The notes under the pieces were generated by a model. That model was not told where the DNA came from, ran no database searches, and worked only from the letters and a program-made list of their open reading frames with translations. Source: Oxalobacteraceae bacterium OTU3CINTB1 (GTDB lineage Bacteria > Pseudomonadota > Gammaproteobacteria > Burkholderiales > Burkholderiaceae_D). From it: DNA of 64,000 bases. The translations under genes and the position numbers were made by a program. This document shows, in pieces, positions 32,182 through 42,067 of the stretch. The stretch is from the NCBI GenBank assembly GCA_024123955.1, contig CP099652.1:4774001-4838000 (forward strand), read 5' to 3'. The first letter of the stretch is position 1. Every line of letters begins with the position of its first letter.

Positions 32182-34455
32182 CTATAACGTCAGCGGCAAG
32201 CTGCGCAAGCGCTTGCCGGTTAATTTGAATACGGCGTTGGCCACCGCCGGCGCGATCGGCGGCGTGGCCGGCTCGCCCATGCCTTCGGGGTGCTCCGCAC
32301 TCGGCATGATAATCGTTTCGACGAGCGGGGCCTGGTTCATTCGTGCGACCGGGTAATCATGGAAGTTGGTTTGTTCGACCTTGCCGTCGTTGATCGTGAC
32401 CGCGCCGTACAGCGCCGCCGACAGGCCGAACACCACGCCCGATTCGGCCTGCTGGGCGATGATGTTGGGGTTGACGGCGATGCCGCAGTCGATCGCGCAC
32501 ACCACGCGGTGCACGCGGATCTCCGTGCCCTCGACCGACACCTCGGCCACCTGCGCGACGATGGTGCCGAACGACTGGTGCAGCGCCACGCCGTGCGCGC
32601 GGCCCTCGGGCGCGGTGCCGGCCCGGGCCACGGCGGCGTCGAGCACCGCCAGGTGGCGCGGGTGGCGCTTCAACAGGCCGCGCCGGAACGCGACGCCGTC
32701 CTTGCCGGCGGCGTGCGCCAGTTCGTCGATGAAGCTCTCTTTGAAAAAGGCGTTGTGCGAGTGGCCGACCGAGCGCCAGTACCCCAGCGGCACCGGGCTG
32801 TCGACGATTACGTGGCGGATGCGCTGATTGGCAAACTCGTACTGCATATCGAATTCGCCTTCGGCGGTGGTTTTGTCCGGCCCACCGGCCGGCAGGCCCA
32901 GGTTGCGCTTGAAGAACTGGTGCGACACCGAGCCGCTGGCCGATTTGTTATCGTAGCCGAGCACATTGCCAGCCGCGTCGAGCGTGGCGACAAAACGCGC
33001 CAGCGCCGCCGGCCGATAGACGTCGTGCGTGGTATCGTCCTCGCGCGACCAGATCATCTGCACCGGCGCGCCGCCGCACTGGCGCGCCACCGCCACGCAC
33101 TGCGCGACCATGTCGACGTCGAGCCGGCGTCCGAAGCCGCCGCCCAGCATCGTCACTTGCAGCACCACGTCCTCCACTTCCACGCCGCCGGCGGTGGCCG
33201 CCGCCCGCACCGCGAAGCCCGGCGACTGCGTCGGCGCCCACACGTACACCTTGCCGTCCTTGATCTGCGCGGTGCAGTTGACCGGCTCCATGGCGGCATG
33301 CGCCAGGTACGGGGCGCGGTACTCGGCGCTGATGGTCCTGGCGATGCCGGCAACCTGCCCTTGGACGGCGTCCATGTCGCCGCTCTGGTGGTAGGCGTAG
33401 CCGGATTCCTTGTCCAGCAGGGCCGCGAATTGGGCGTAGACGCCGGCGCTGGACAGGCCCGCGTTCTGGCCGCCGGCCCAGCGCACCGGCAAGGCTTGTG
33501 CCGCCGTTCTGGCTTGCCACCAGGTCTTGGCGACGACCGCCACGCCGGCGCCGGCGCCCGCGTGCGGTCCGAGCGCGCCGGAAAAATCGACCACGCGCAG
33601 CACGCCGGGCATCGTCAGCACGGCGTTCGTATCGACACCGGCGATCGTGCCGCCGATCACCGGCGACATGCGCACGGCGGCGTACAACAGGCCTTCGGGG
33701 CGCACGTCGATGCCGAACACCGCGCGCCCGTTGACCTTCGCAGGGGTGTCGCGGCGCGGTTGCGGGCGGCCGATCAGGCGGAATTCCTGTGGCGTCTTGA
33801 GGCGCACCTCGCCAGGCCGCGAGGTGGCTGCGGCGGCGGCCAGCGTGCCGTAGGCCACGCGCCGGCTGTCGGCGTGCACCACGTGGCCGTCCTCGGTGCG
33901 GCAGTCGGCCGCGCGCGCCTTCCATAGGTCGGCGGCGGCGGCCACCAGCATCGCGCGCGCGGTGGCGCCGGCCTCGCGCATCGGTCCCCAGGCGTCCTTG
34001 ACGCTTGACGAACCGCCGGTGATGATGAGGCCAAGCTCGCGCGCGACTTTGCCGACGGTCCATTGCGCGACCGCCTTCAGGCGGCCGTCGTCGTCGGGGT
34101 GGAACGGCAGGCCGTCGCGCAGCATGGCGACGTTGCCGAAGATTTTATCCATCGGCGCCTGCACCAGACGAATGGCCGACAGCGGCACGTCCATCTCCTC
34201 GGCCACCAGCATCGGCAGCGCCGTGTGCACGCCCTGCCCCATCTCGCTGCGCGGCATGGCGACGGTCACCGTGCCGTCCGGCGCCAGCCCCACCCAGCCG
34301 TTGAGCGCCAGCGCGCCGCCCGTCAGCGGCAGCGGGTGCGCGCTGTCGAGGCGCTGGCGCGCCGGCAGCACGCCCCAGCCGACCACCAGCGCGCCGGCGG
34401 CGGCCACGCCGCCGAACAGGAAGCGGCGGCGCGAACTTTTTCTCTCTCCATGCAT
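32182..34455 (-). CDS. Molybdopterin-binding large subunit of a xanthine-dehydrogenase-family oxidoreductase (IorB-like)
   Basis: A 757-residue protein with a Tat signal (SSRRRFLFGGVAAAGALVVGW). Its body resembles the beta subunit of isoquinoline 1-oxidoreductase and periplasmic aldehyde dehydrogenases: VAMPRSEMGQGVHTALPMLV, VTMLGGGFGRRLDVDMV, and HGVALHQSFGTIVAQVAEV near the C-terminus. Such enzymes normally have a [2Fe-2S] small subunit beside the large one. None is adjacent here, so the partner is elsewhere or absent. The substrate is unknown. Confidence 0.88.
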   Translation of the reverse strand: MHGERKSSRRRFLFGGVAAAGALVVGWGVLPARQRLDSAHPLPLTGGALALNGWVGLAPDGTVTVAMPRSEMGQGVHTALPMLVAEEMDVPLSAIRLVQAPMDKIFGNVAMLRDGLPFHPDDDGRLKAVAQWTVGKVARELGLIITGGSSSVKDAWGPMREAGATARAMLVAAAADLWKARAADCRTEDGHVVHADSRRVAYGTLAAAAATSRPGEVRLKTPQEFRLIGRPQPRRDTPAKVNGRAVFGIDVRPEGLLYAAVRMSPVIGGTIAGVDTNAVLTMPGVLRVVDFSGALGPHAGAGAGVAVVAKTWWQARTAAQALPVRWAGGQNAGLSSAGVYAQFAALLDKESGYAYHQSGDMDAVQGQVAGIARTISAEYRAPYLAHAAMEPVNCTAQIKDGKVYVWAPTQSPGFAVRAAATAGGVEVEDVVLQVTMLGGGFGRRLDVDMVAQCVAVARQCGGAPVQMIWSREDDTTHDVYRPAALARFVATLDAAGNVLGYDNKSASGSVSHQFFKRNLGLPAGGPDKTTAEGEFDMQYEFANQRIRHVIVDSPVPLGYWRSVGHSHNAFFKESFIDELAHAAGKDGVAFRRGLLKRHPRHLAVLDAAVARAGTAPEGRAHGVALHQSFGTIVAQVAEVSVEGTEIRVHRVVCAIDCGIAVNPNIIAQQAESGVVFGLSAALYGAVTINDGKVEQTNFHDYPVARMNQAPLVETIIMPSAEHPEGMGEPATPPIAPAVANAVFKLTGKRLRSLPLTL

Positions 34456-34470
34456 TGGAGGTCTCCGATT

Positions 34471-37400
34471 TTATGGGCGCCAGCGCGCCAGCATGTCGGC
34501 GGCGGCCAGCGGCTTGCTGTAGAAGTAGCCCTGCGCCAGGTGGCAGCCGTGGCGCAGCAGGAAGGCGGCCTGCTCCTCGGTCTCCACGCCCTCGGCGATG
34601 ACCGACAAATTCATGCTCTTGCCCAGCTGGATGATGGCGATGGCGATCGCCTCGTCGTTGGCGTCGGTCGAGATGTCCTTGATGAAGGAGCGGTCGATCT
34701 TGAGCGTCTGCACCGGCAGCTGCTTCAGGTAGGCCAGCGACGAGTAGCCGGTGCCGAAATCGTCGATCGCCAGACCAACGCCGATCGAGTGCAGGTCGTT
34801 GATGAAGACCATGGCGTCGCCGGTGTTCATGATCACCGATTCGGTCACTTCCAGTTGCAGCCGCTGGGGCTCGAGCCCCGTCTCGCGCAGAATGTCGGCC
34901 ACCATGTTGACGATGCTGCCGCGCTCGAACTGCTTGGCCGACAGGTTGACGGCGATCTTGGGCACGTGCAGCCCGGCCGCCTGCCAGCGCACCATCTGGC
35001 GGCAGGCCTCCTCCAGCACCCACTTGCCCAGCTGGTTGATGAAGCCCGTGTCCTCGGCCAGCGGGATGAAGCGGATCGGCGGAATCAGGCCCAGCTCCGG
35101 ATGGTTCCAGCGCACCAGCGCCTCGACCCCGATCAGGCGCCCGCTGTCGATCTCCACCTGCGGCTGATAATTGAGGAAGACCTCGTCCTTTTCGATCGAG
35201 CGGCGCAGGAAGGTCTCCAGGCGCAGGCGCTCGACGCCCTCGCCCGTCATCGACGGCGCGTAGAAGCTGTAGCCGTTGCGCCCGCGCGCCTTGGCCTGGT
35301 ACATCGCCACGTCGGCGTTGCGGATCAGCATATTGAGGTCGGTGGCGTCGTCCGGGAACAGGCTGATGCCCACGCTGCAGGTGACGAACAGTTCGTGGCC
35401 GGCCACCATGAACGGCTGGTCGAACATCTGCACCAGCTTTTCGGCCACCTGGCTGGCGCCGAACTGGTTGTCGATATCCTCGAGCAGCACGATGAATTCG
35501 TCGCCGCCCAGGCGCGCCAGGGTGTCGCCCTCGCGCAGGCGCTCGAGCAGCGCGTTGGCGACCTGCTTGAGCAGCTCGTCGCCGATGTGGTGGCCGAGGG
35601 TGTCGTTGACGTTCTTGAAGCGATCGAGGTCGATGAACAATAGCGCCAGCTGCTCGCCGTCGCGCGCCGCGCGCAGCAGCGCGTGCTGCAGGCGGTCGTG
35701 GAACAGCAGCCGGTTCGGCAGCGCCGTCAGCGGGTCGTGGTGGGCCAGGTGGTCGAGCTTTTCCTGCGATTCCTTGGCCTTCGTGATGTCGCTGAAGACG
35801 CCAACGTAGTGCGTGCCCACGCCACGGCTGTCGCGCACCGCGCTCACCGTCAGCCATTCCAGGTACATCTCGCCGTTCTTGCGCCGGCTCCACAACTCGC
35901 CGCGCCAGAAGCCGGTGTCGACCTGCTCCTGCCACATGGCGTCGTAGAACTGCTGCTCGTGGCGGCCCGAGCGCGTCAAGGTGTAGTGCCGGCCCAGCGC
36001 CTCGGCCTCGGAATAGCCGGTGATCTGGCTGAAGGCCGGGTTGATGGCGACGATCGTGCCGTCCCTGTCGAGCACCACCACGCCGTCGGCGATGTGCTCG
36101 ATGACGGTGGCCGACAGGCGTAGCTTTTCCTCGGCCTCCTTGCGGGCGCTGATGTCGGCGTAGACCCAGATGCTGCCCTCGTTGGCGCGGTGCTTGTCGA
36201 GCGCGTAGCCACTGACCATGCACCAGAAGGTGGAGCCGTCCGGGCGCCGGTAGTTGCGCTCCTCGTTGAAGTAGTCGCCCTCGGCCAGCGACGGGTACTG
36301 GCGCGCGCCGGCCGCCTCGTACTCGAACGGGTCGGGGAACAGGATGGCCGTCGAGGCGCCCGTCATCGCGCCCGGCTCATAGCCGAACAGCTCCTCGCAG
36401 CGGCGGTTGACCGAGACGATGTGCCGGTTGCGCACGAACATGACGCCGAACATGACGTTGTCGAGGATGGCGCTCTGCTCGGCCAGCAGGCCCTCAATGC
36501 GCATCTCGTTGTGCTTGCGCTGGCTGATGTCGGCGATGATGCCGTCGACCCACGGCGAGCTGCCGTCGGCGCCGCGCGGCTGCGGCTGGCCGTTCTCGGC
36601 CAGCCAGCGCTCGGTGCCGGCGGCGTCGACGATGCGGTATTCGATCTCGTACGGCAGGCCGTCGCCGAGCGCCTGGGCGACCGCGCGGCGGTGGCGCTTG
36701 CGGTCCTGCGGCGCGATCAGGTTGGTCCAGGCGTCGGTGTTGCCCAGCATGAACTGGGCGGCCGGATAGCCGGAGATGTCCTCGATGGCGTCCGAGACGA
36801 AATCGATCGGCCCGTCCGGACGGAAGCGGAACACCGCGCCGGGCACCTGCGTGACGATGGTGCGGAAGCGCTCCTCGCGCTGGCCGACGTCCTCGAACAG
36901 GCGCTTGATGGCCACGCGCATCTGCTCAAGCTGCTGGGCCAGGCGGCCCAGCTCGTCGCTGCCGGCCAGGTCGAGCCGGGTCTCGAAGTCGCCGCGCGAG
37001 AGGCGGTCGGAAAAGCGCATCAGCTTGCGCAGCGGCTTGATCAGGCGGGAATTGAGGAACAGTACGATCAGCAGCAGCGACACGGTCAGCTGCGCGGCCA
37101 GCACGAACACATAGGACCATTGTTTTTCGCGCAGCTCCTGCTGGCTGCGGGCGTCGTCCATTTCGACCGTGATGCGGCCGATCTTTTCGCCGCGCACCAG
37201 GATCTCGCGTTCGGCGCGGTAGACGTTGCCGCTCGCCTGGCGCGGCGAGCGCACGTGCATGAACTGGGCGTCGGCCTGGCCGACCACCTGAACCTGGAGC
37301 ACCGAGCGGTCGCGCATGACCGATTCGACCAGCGAATGGGCCGATTCCGAATTCATGTTCCACAACGATTCCTGCATGCCCAGCGCCAGGATGTCGGCGT

Positions 37401-37599
37401 TACGCTGGAGCGACTCGTCGAGCGCCACGCGGGCCGACTGCTGCTCGTGCACGCCGATGAGCAAATAACTGCCGATGATGGCCGGGATCACCAGGCCGCC
37501 GAACACGACCAGCAGCAGGGCGCCGTAGATCGACAGCCCGTACAGCGCCCCCAGCCTGGTTCGCAGACGGTGAATCACGCTAGTCCTCACGCTAGTCAT
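34471..37599 (-). CDS. Membrane PAS-GGDEF-EAL cyclic-di-GMP signalling protein
   Basis: A 1042-residue inner-membrane protein. It has one transmembrane helix (about 20-48), a periplasmic sensor segment, a second helix (about 165-185) and HAMP (LIKPLRKLMRFSDRLSRGDF). Three PAS regions follow (about 248-620), then GGDEF with intact LARLGGDEFIVLLED and EAL with IGVEALVRWNHPELG. Both catalytic motifs look intact, so it may make or break c-di-GMP according to signal. It lies 15 bp upstream of the molybdopterin subunit gene. Confidence 0.93.
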   Translation of the reverse strand: MTSVRTSVIHRLRTRLGALYGLSIYGALLLVVFGGLVIPAIIGSYLLIGVHEQQSARVALDESLQRNADILALGMQESLWNMNSESAHSLVESVMRDRSVLQVQVVGQADAQFMHVRSPRQASGNVYRAEREILVRGEKIGRITVEMDDARSQQELREKQWSYVFVLAAQLTVSLLLIVLFLNSRLIKPLRKLMRFSDRLSRGDFETRLDLAGSDELGRLAQQLEQMRVAIKRLFEDVGQREERFRTIVTQVPGAVFRFRPDGPIDFVSDAIEDISGYPAAQFMLGNTDAWTNLIAPQDRKRHRRAVAQALGDGLPYEIEYRIVDAAGTERWLAENGQPQPRGADGSSPWVDGIIADISQRKHNEMRIEGLLAEQSAILDNVMFGVMFVRNRHIVSVNRRCEELFGYEPGAMTGASTAILFPDPFEYEAAGARQYPSLAEGDYFNEERNYRRPDGSTFWCMVSGYALDKHRANEGSIWVYADISARKEAEEKLRLSATVIEHIADGVVVLDRDGTIVAINPAFSQITGYSEAEALGRHYTLTRSGRHEQQFYDAMWQEQVDTGFWRGELWSRRKNGEMYLEWLTVSAVRDSRGVGTHYVGVFSDITKAKESQEKLDHLAHHDPLTALPNRLLFHDRLQHALLRAARDGEQLALLFIDLDRFKNVNDTLGHHIGDELLKQVANALLERLREGDTLARLGGDEFIVLLEDIDNQFGASQVAEKLVQMFDQPFMVAGHELFVTCSVGISLFPDDATDLNMLIRNADVAMYQAKARGRNGYSFYAPSMTGEGVERLRLETFLRRSIEKDEVFLNYQPQVEIDSGRLIGVEALVRWNHPELGLIPPIRFIPLAEDTGFINQLGKWVLEEACRQMVRWQAAGLHVPKIAVNLSAKQFERGSIVNMVADILRETGLEPQRLQLEVTESVIMNTGDAMVFINDLHSIGVGLAIDDFGTGYSSLAYLKQLPVQTLKIDRSFIKDISTDANDEAIAIAIIQLGKSMNLSVIAEGVETEEQAAFLLRHGCHLAQGYFYSKPLAAADMLARWRP

Positions 37600-37805
37600 C
37601 GAGGGGCGAACAAAATCGCGGCAGGGGGAAAGGTCGCATCGTCGTCGGGGTCATGTTACAAAATTACTTAGTGGAATTATGCACGGAAAATTGCCCTGCA
37701 AGTCACACGCCAAGCAAAAAACCTCGGGGCGGGCTATTATCGCGGCTCAATTTCCACATAGACTTCACCCAGACCTCCAAATAGATCGCCAAATAGGACA
37801 ACGCC

Positions 37806-38315
37806 ATGACCACTTTTTCCATGTATTCCGCCTCGATTCCTGTGTTCAAGCAGATTCTCAACAGCCTGCTGGCCATCCTGGACAAGGCCGAAGCCCACGC
37901 CACCGAGAAAAAGATCGAGCCGGCCGCGCTGCTGCAGTTCCGTCTGTTCCCGGACATGCTGCCGTTCACGCGCCAGATCCAGATCGCCTGCGACTTCGCC
38001 AAGGGCGCCGCCGCGCGCCTGGGCGGCCTGGACGTGCCGTCGTACGAGGACACCGAAGTGAGCTTCGCCGACCTGAAGGCGCGCATCGTCAAGACGCTCG
38101 CTTACATCGATAGCGTGCCGCAGGCCTCGATCGAGGGCAGCGAGGAGCGCGCCATCACCACCGGCAGCGGCGAGAAGACCAAGCATTTCACCGGCCAGAC
38201 GTATTTGTTCCACTACGCGCTGCCGCACTTCTTCTTCCACGCCACCACCGCCTACGACATCCTGCGCCACAACGGCCTGGACATCGGCAAGAAGAATTTC
38301 ATCGGCACGTATTGA
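37806..38315 (+). CDS. DUF1993 family protein
   Basis: A 169-residue soluble, helical protein (MYSASIPVFKQILNSLLAIL at the start; QTYLFHYALPHFFFHATTAYDILRH at the end). It fits the DUF1993 family, which shows a DinB-like four-helix arrangement. Function is unknown. It stands alone on its strand. Confidence 0.85.
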   Translation: MTTFSMYSASIPVFKQILNSLLAILDKAEAHATEKKIEPAALLQFRLFPDMLPFTRQIQIACDFAKGAAARLGGLDVPSYEDTEVSFADLKARIVKTLAYIDSVPQASIEGSEERAITTGSGEKTKHFTGQTYLFHYALPHFFFHATTAYDILRHNGLDIGKKNFIGTY

Positions 38316-38390
38316 TCGGTTGGCCGGCGCTTAACCCGCACGGCCAAGCGGGGTCGCCGGCGTATCGCCAAGCGCACGCCGGGTTTGACG

Positions 38391-38591
38391 TTATTTATTC
38401 CGGCGCGGGTAGCCCTGCGCCAGGATGCGCTGCCAGACCACTTCCTTCTGCTCGGCGCTCATCGACACCCAGTGCGCCACCTCCACCACGCTGCGTCCGC
38501 AGCCGCGGCAAATCTCGTCGAAGGTGGTCGAGCACACGGCCACGCACGGCGTGTCCGGCCTGACTGGCGGCTCGCCCTTGCCTTCGCTCAT
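38391..38591 (-). CDS. DUF1289 family small cysteine-rich protein
   Basis: A 66-residue protein with the DUF1289 pattern: PCVAVCSTTFDEICRGCGRS, four cysteines likely to bind metal, then EVAHWVSMSAEQKEVVWQRI. It overlaps the upstream DUF1415 gene by 4 bp, so the two are translationally coupled. Function is unknown. Confidence 0.88.
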   Translation of the reverse strand: MSEGKGEPPVRPDTPCVAVCSTTFDEICRGCGRSVVEVAHWVSMSAEQKEVVWQRILAQGYPRRNK

Positions 38592-39148
38592 CCCTTCACC
38601 TGCAGCAACTTGTCCCAGGCGTCGTGCCCGAGCGCGCGCAAGGTGGCGATGTTCTTTTCGAAAATGTCAGATGCCTCGGGGAACGCTTCGACCGCGCGCT
38701 CGACGCTCTCCTCGCGCAGCAGGTGCAAGGTGGGGTACGGCGAGCGGTTGGTGTAGTTCTCGATGTCGTTCTTGTGCGTGTCGGCGAACTGGTAGTCCGG
38801 GTGGAAGCTGGCCACCTGCAGCTCGCCGTCGAGCTGCATATCCTCCAGCGCGGCGTCGGCGACGTCGAGGAACTCGTTATAGTCCTCGAAGTCGGCCAGC
38901 ACGTGCGGGTGGATCAGCAAGGTCGTGTCGACTTTTTCCGGGTCGGCTTCGGCCAGGTATTCCAGCTCTTCCATCAGCTTTTCCAGCAATGCCTCCGGCG
39001 TGTCGGCGTCCGACACCACGTAACGGATCTGGCCCTTGACGTGGACGGCCTTGGCGAACGGGCACAGGTTCAGGCCGATGACGGCCTTTTCCAGCCAGTC
39101 GACGGTCTTGGCGACGACGGCGTCGTGATCGGTGGCGCTAATACTCAT
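38588..39148 (-). CDS. DUF1415 family protein
   Basis: With the start at 39148 (AAGGAA upstream) it has 186 residues, the usual DUF1415 length. Typical segments are TVDWLEKAVIGLNLCPFAKAV and TTLLIHPHVLADFEDYNEFL. It is soluble and of unknown function. It is coupled to the DUF1289 gene by a 4-bp overlap. Confidence 0.88.
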   Translation of the reverse strand: MSISATDHDAVVAKTVDWLEKAVIGLNLCPFAKAVHVKGQIRYVVSDADTPEALLEKLMEELEYLAEADPEKVDTTLLIHPHVLADFEDYNEFLDVADAALEDMQLDGELQVASFHPDYQFADTHKNDIENYTNRSPYPTLHLLREESVERAVEAFPEASDIFEKNIATLRALGHDAWDKLLQVKG

Positions 39149-39292
39149 GATGCGATTCCTTGAAGACGCTCTTAAAGGCGGAATTGTACGCATTCTTTGC
39201 GCCATCTCATACTCCGCGCATTTTGCGGCCATCTTCTGCTTATCTGCCGGGAACTATTGCACAAAATAAAGGTCACATGCCTGACATAATCC

Positions 39293-39321
39293 TTGACTCA
39301 TCAAGTTGAGCTTCGTACACT
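39293..39321 (+). promoter_or_regulatory. Predicted sigma-70 promoter of mltD
   Basis: TTGACT (39293-39298), a 17-bp spacer and TACACT (39316-39321) lie about 55 bp before the chosen mltD start. This is one of the better promoter matches in the window. Confidence 0.6.
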
Positions 39322-39375
39322 CCACGTTTATTCATGGTCGGTTCGATGTTTCACAGTCGACAACAATGGAAAACT

Positions 39376-40782
39376 ATGCATCCTCGAATTCTTAAACGCG
39401 CCGCGCTGTCGGCGCCCCTGATGGCCTCGCTGGCCGCCACCGTCGCGCTGCTGGCGCCGGGCGCCAGCCACGCCTACGACGAGACGGCCAGCCTGCCGCC
39501 GTCCGCGCCAGTCCCGCTTGCCGCCCTGCCGAAGTCCCCCGCCCTCGACCTGTCCTCCCTGAAAATCAACAAGCCGGCCAAAGCGGCCGACGATGATGCG
39601 TTCCGCGAGAAGGACGTTTGGGGCCGCATCCGCAGCGGCTACGCCATTCCGGACATTAACAACGAGCTGGTGGCCAAGCACACCAAGTGGTACACGGCCC
39701 GTCCCGACCACATGGCCATCACCACCGGGCGCGCCTCGCGCTACCTGTTCCACGTGGTCACCGAGCTGGAAAAGCGCGGCATGCCGACCGAGCTGGCGCT
39801 GCTGCCGTTCATCGAGTCGGCCTTCAACCCGGAGGCGCTGTCGCATGCCAACGCCGCCGGCATGTGGCAGTTCGTGCCCGGCACCGGCCGCGACTTCAAC
39901 CTCAAGCAGGACGCCTTCAAGGACGAGCGCCGCGGCATCCTGGCCTCGACCGACGCCGCGCTGACCTACCTGCAGCGCCTGTACGACATGTTCGGCGACT
40001 GGCAACTGGCGCTGGCCGCCTATAACTGGGGCGAAGGTTCGGTGCAGCGCGCCATCGCCAAAAACCAGGCCGCCGGCAAACCGACCGACTTCCAGAGCCT
40101 GTCGGAGCTGATGCCGACCGAGACGCGCGAGTACGTGCCGAAATTGCAAGCGGTCAAAAACATCATCGGCAACCCGACCCAGTTCGGCGTGAGCCTGCCG
40201 CCGGTCGACAACACGCCGTATTTCACCGCCGTCGACAAGACCAGCGACATCGATCTGACCATCGCCGCCCACCTGGCCGAGCTGTCAGTGGCCGAGTTCA
40301 AGGCGCTCAACCCGCAGTTCAAGCGCCCGGTCATCACCGGCGACGAGCAGACCAAGATACTGTTGCCCAAGGAAAACGCCGCCAAGTTCCAGCTGAACCT
40401 GGCGCAATGGGGCAAGGACCTGTCGACCTGGACCACGCACAAGATCACCAGCGCGCGCGAAAGCATCGGGGCGCTGGCGTCGCGCTTCCACACCACGCCG
40501 GACGTGATCCGCCAGGCCAACAACATCCCGCAGCGCTCCATGCTCAAGGCCGGTTCGACCATCCTGGTGCCCAAGGTGTCGACCTCGGCCTACCTGGACA
40601 TCGCGCCCGAGGTGGCCGACAACGCCACCATGGCCTTCGAGGCCGAGCGCGCCGTCTCCAAGTCGGGCTACAAGCGCGCCGGCGCCACCAAGGCCAGCAA
40701 GGGCGGTCCCGTCTCGCTGGTCAAGGCGCGCGTGCCGCGCGACGCCGCCAAGGGCAAATCGGTCCGCAAGAACAGCAATTAA
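39376..40782 (+). CDS. mltD: Membrane-bound lytic murein transglycosylase D
   Basis: Cleaves peptidoglycan glycan strands to 1,6-anhydromuropeptides. The start at 39376 gives a clean signal peptide (MHPRILKRAALSAPLMASLA...ASHA) and 468 residues. The SLT domain has the catalytic glutamate in LPFIESAFNPEALS and AAGMWQFVPGTGRDF, then LALAAYNWGEGSV. One C-terminal LysM-like region is visible (HKITSARESIGALASRFH...LKAGSTILVP). An upstream ATG at 39334 would add 14 residues in front of the signal peptide. Confidence 0.92.
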   Translation: MHPRILKRAALSAPLMASLAATVALLAPGASHAYDETASLPPSAPVPLAALPKSPALDLSSLKINKPAKAADDDAFREKDVWGRIRSGYAIPDINNELVAKHTKWYTARPDHMAITTGRASRYLFHVVTELEKRGMPTELALLPFIESAFNPEALSHANAAGMWQFVPGTGRDFNLKQDAFKDERRGILASTDAALTYLQRLYDMFGDWQLALAAYNWGEGSVQRAIAKNQAAGKPTDFQSLSELMPTETREYVPKLQAVKNIIGNPTQFGVSLPPVDNTPYFTAVDKTSDIDLTIAAHLAELSVAEFKALNPQFKRPVITGDEQTKILLPKENAAKFQLNLAQWGKDLSTWTTHKITSARESIGALASRFHTTPDVIRQANNIPQRSMLKAGSTILVPKVSTSAYLDIAPEVADNATMAFEAERAVSKSGYKRAGATKASKGGPVSLVKARVPRDAAKGKSVRKNSN

Positions 40783-40830
40783 GGACCAACCCCGGCTAGC
40801 CTTCACCGCGATGCCAGCTCCGCTGCTTAG

Positions 40831-40856
40831 GGGTCGTACCCTTTGGGGCACGACCC
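40831..40856. repeat. Hairpin repeat downstream of mltD
   Basis: GGGTCGT and ACGACCC form a 7-bp stem around a 12-nt segment that itself holds CCC-TTT-GGG. No T-run follows, so it is more like a dispersed palindromic repeat than a classic terminator. Only one copy is in the window. Confidence 0.45.
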
Positions 40857-40895
40857 AGCATGGCCCTGTGGGTTTCGAGCGGCGGCGATCAAAGG

Positions 40896-40924
40896 TTGCA
40901 GTCGCGGCGCACTCGTCCTACAAT
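40896..40924 (+). promoter_or_regulatory. Predicted sigma-70 promoter of fabI
   Basis: TTGCAG (40896-40901), a 17-bp spacer and TACAAT (40919-40924) give a predicted leader of about 105 nt before the fabI ATG. Confidence 0.5.
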
Positions 40925-41036
40925 CTCGCACTTGCGTGGCAGGCGAACGGCCTCACACCCTAAAAACAACCCCCACTGACGTCGTCCCGCCCGCTGTCCG
41001 AGCCGGGGCCGGCGCGCAGTCGCAATCGGAGTCAAC

Positions 41037-41828
41037 ATGGCGTTCTTGCAAGGCAAAAAAATCCTCATCACCGGTTTGCTGTCGAACCGTTCCATCGCCT
41101 ACGGCATCGCCAAGGCTTGCCACCGCGAGGGCGCCGAACTGGCGTTCACCTACGTCGGCGAACGTTTTAAAGACCGCATCACCGAGTTCGCCGCCGAATT
41201 CGACAGCACCCTGGTGTTCGACTGCGACGTCTCGAGCGACGAGCAGATCGCCGCCGTGTTCGCCGACCTGGGCCAGCACTGGCCGCAGCTCGACGGCCTG
41301 GTGCACGCAATCGGCTTCGCCCCGCGCGAGGCGATCGCCGGCGATTTCCTCGACGGCTTGACGCGCGAGAACTTCCGCATCGCCCACGACATCTCGGCCT
41401 ACAGCTTCCCGGCCATGGCCAAGGCGGCGCTGCCGCTGCTCAAGGAAGGCTCGTCGCTGCTGACCTTGTCGTACCTGGGCGCCGTGCGCGCCATTCCTTA
41501 CTACAACACCATGGGCCTGGCCAAGGCGTCGCTGGAGGCGTCGGTGCGCTACCTGGCCGAGAACCTGGGCAAGCACGGCATCCGCGCCAACGGCATTTCG
41601 GCCGGCCCGATCAAGACCCTGGCCGCGTCCGGCATCAAGGACTTCGGCAAGCTGCTCGGCTTCGCCTCGTCGCACGCGCCGCTGCGCCGCAACGTCACCA
41701 TCGAGGAAGTGGGCAACACGGCCGCCTTCATGCTGTCGGACCTGGCCTCGGGCATCACCGGCGAGATCACCTACGTCGACGGCGGCTTCTCGCACGTGAT
41801 GGGCCTGAACGCGGAAGACTACCTGTAA
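41037..41828 (+). CDS. fabI: Enoyl-[acyl-carrier-protein] reductase (NADH) FabI
   Basis: Last reductive step of each fatty-acid elongation cycle. The 263 residues show [20 protein letters not shown], the FabI cofactor region. Tyr156 and Lys163 in YYNTMGLAK have the same numbering as the E. coli active site, and [11 protein letters not shown] is present. A clear terminator follows. Confidence 0.96.
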   Translation: MAFLQGKKILITGLLSNRSIAYGIAKACHREGAELAFTYVGERFKDRITEFAAEFDSTLVFDCDVSSDEQIAAVFADLGQHWPQLDGLVHAIGFAPREAIAGDFLDGLTRENFRIAHDISAYSFPAMAKAALPLLKEGSSLLTLSYLGAVRAIPYYNTMGLAKASLEASVRYLAENLGKHGIRANGISAGPIKTLAASGIKDFGKLLGFASSHAPLRRNVTIEEVGNTAAFMLSDLASGITGEITYVDGGFSHVMGLNAEDYL

Positions 41829-41852
41829 CCCTTCCCGCAGCCCCCGCCACCG

Positions 41853-41876
41853 AACGCCCCGCATGCGGGGCGTTTT
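41853..41876 (+). terminator. Rho-independent terminator of fabI
   Basis: AACGCCCC-GCATGC-GGGGCGTT is a perfect 8-bp stem followed by two more T residues (TTTT run 41873-41876), 25 bp after the fabI stop. Confidence 0.8.
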
Positions 41877-42067
41877 CACGTCCGCAGCCCGCCGCCGTTA
41901 ACGTTTCCGACAACATTTAGATGTCATCGCGCAACAATTGATGCAATCAGGATGCAAGCTGCTATGGTTCGCGGCCGTTTGTTGCTATTGTCTTTCCCAC
42001 CAGAACAATTCATCCATTTTCACAGAACCGGCGCGGCCACAAGCGGCCCGGGATCACGGGGAATACC

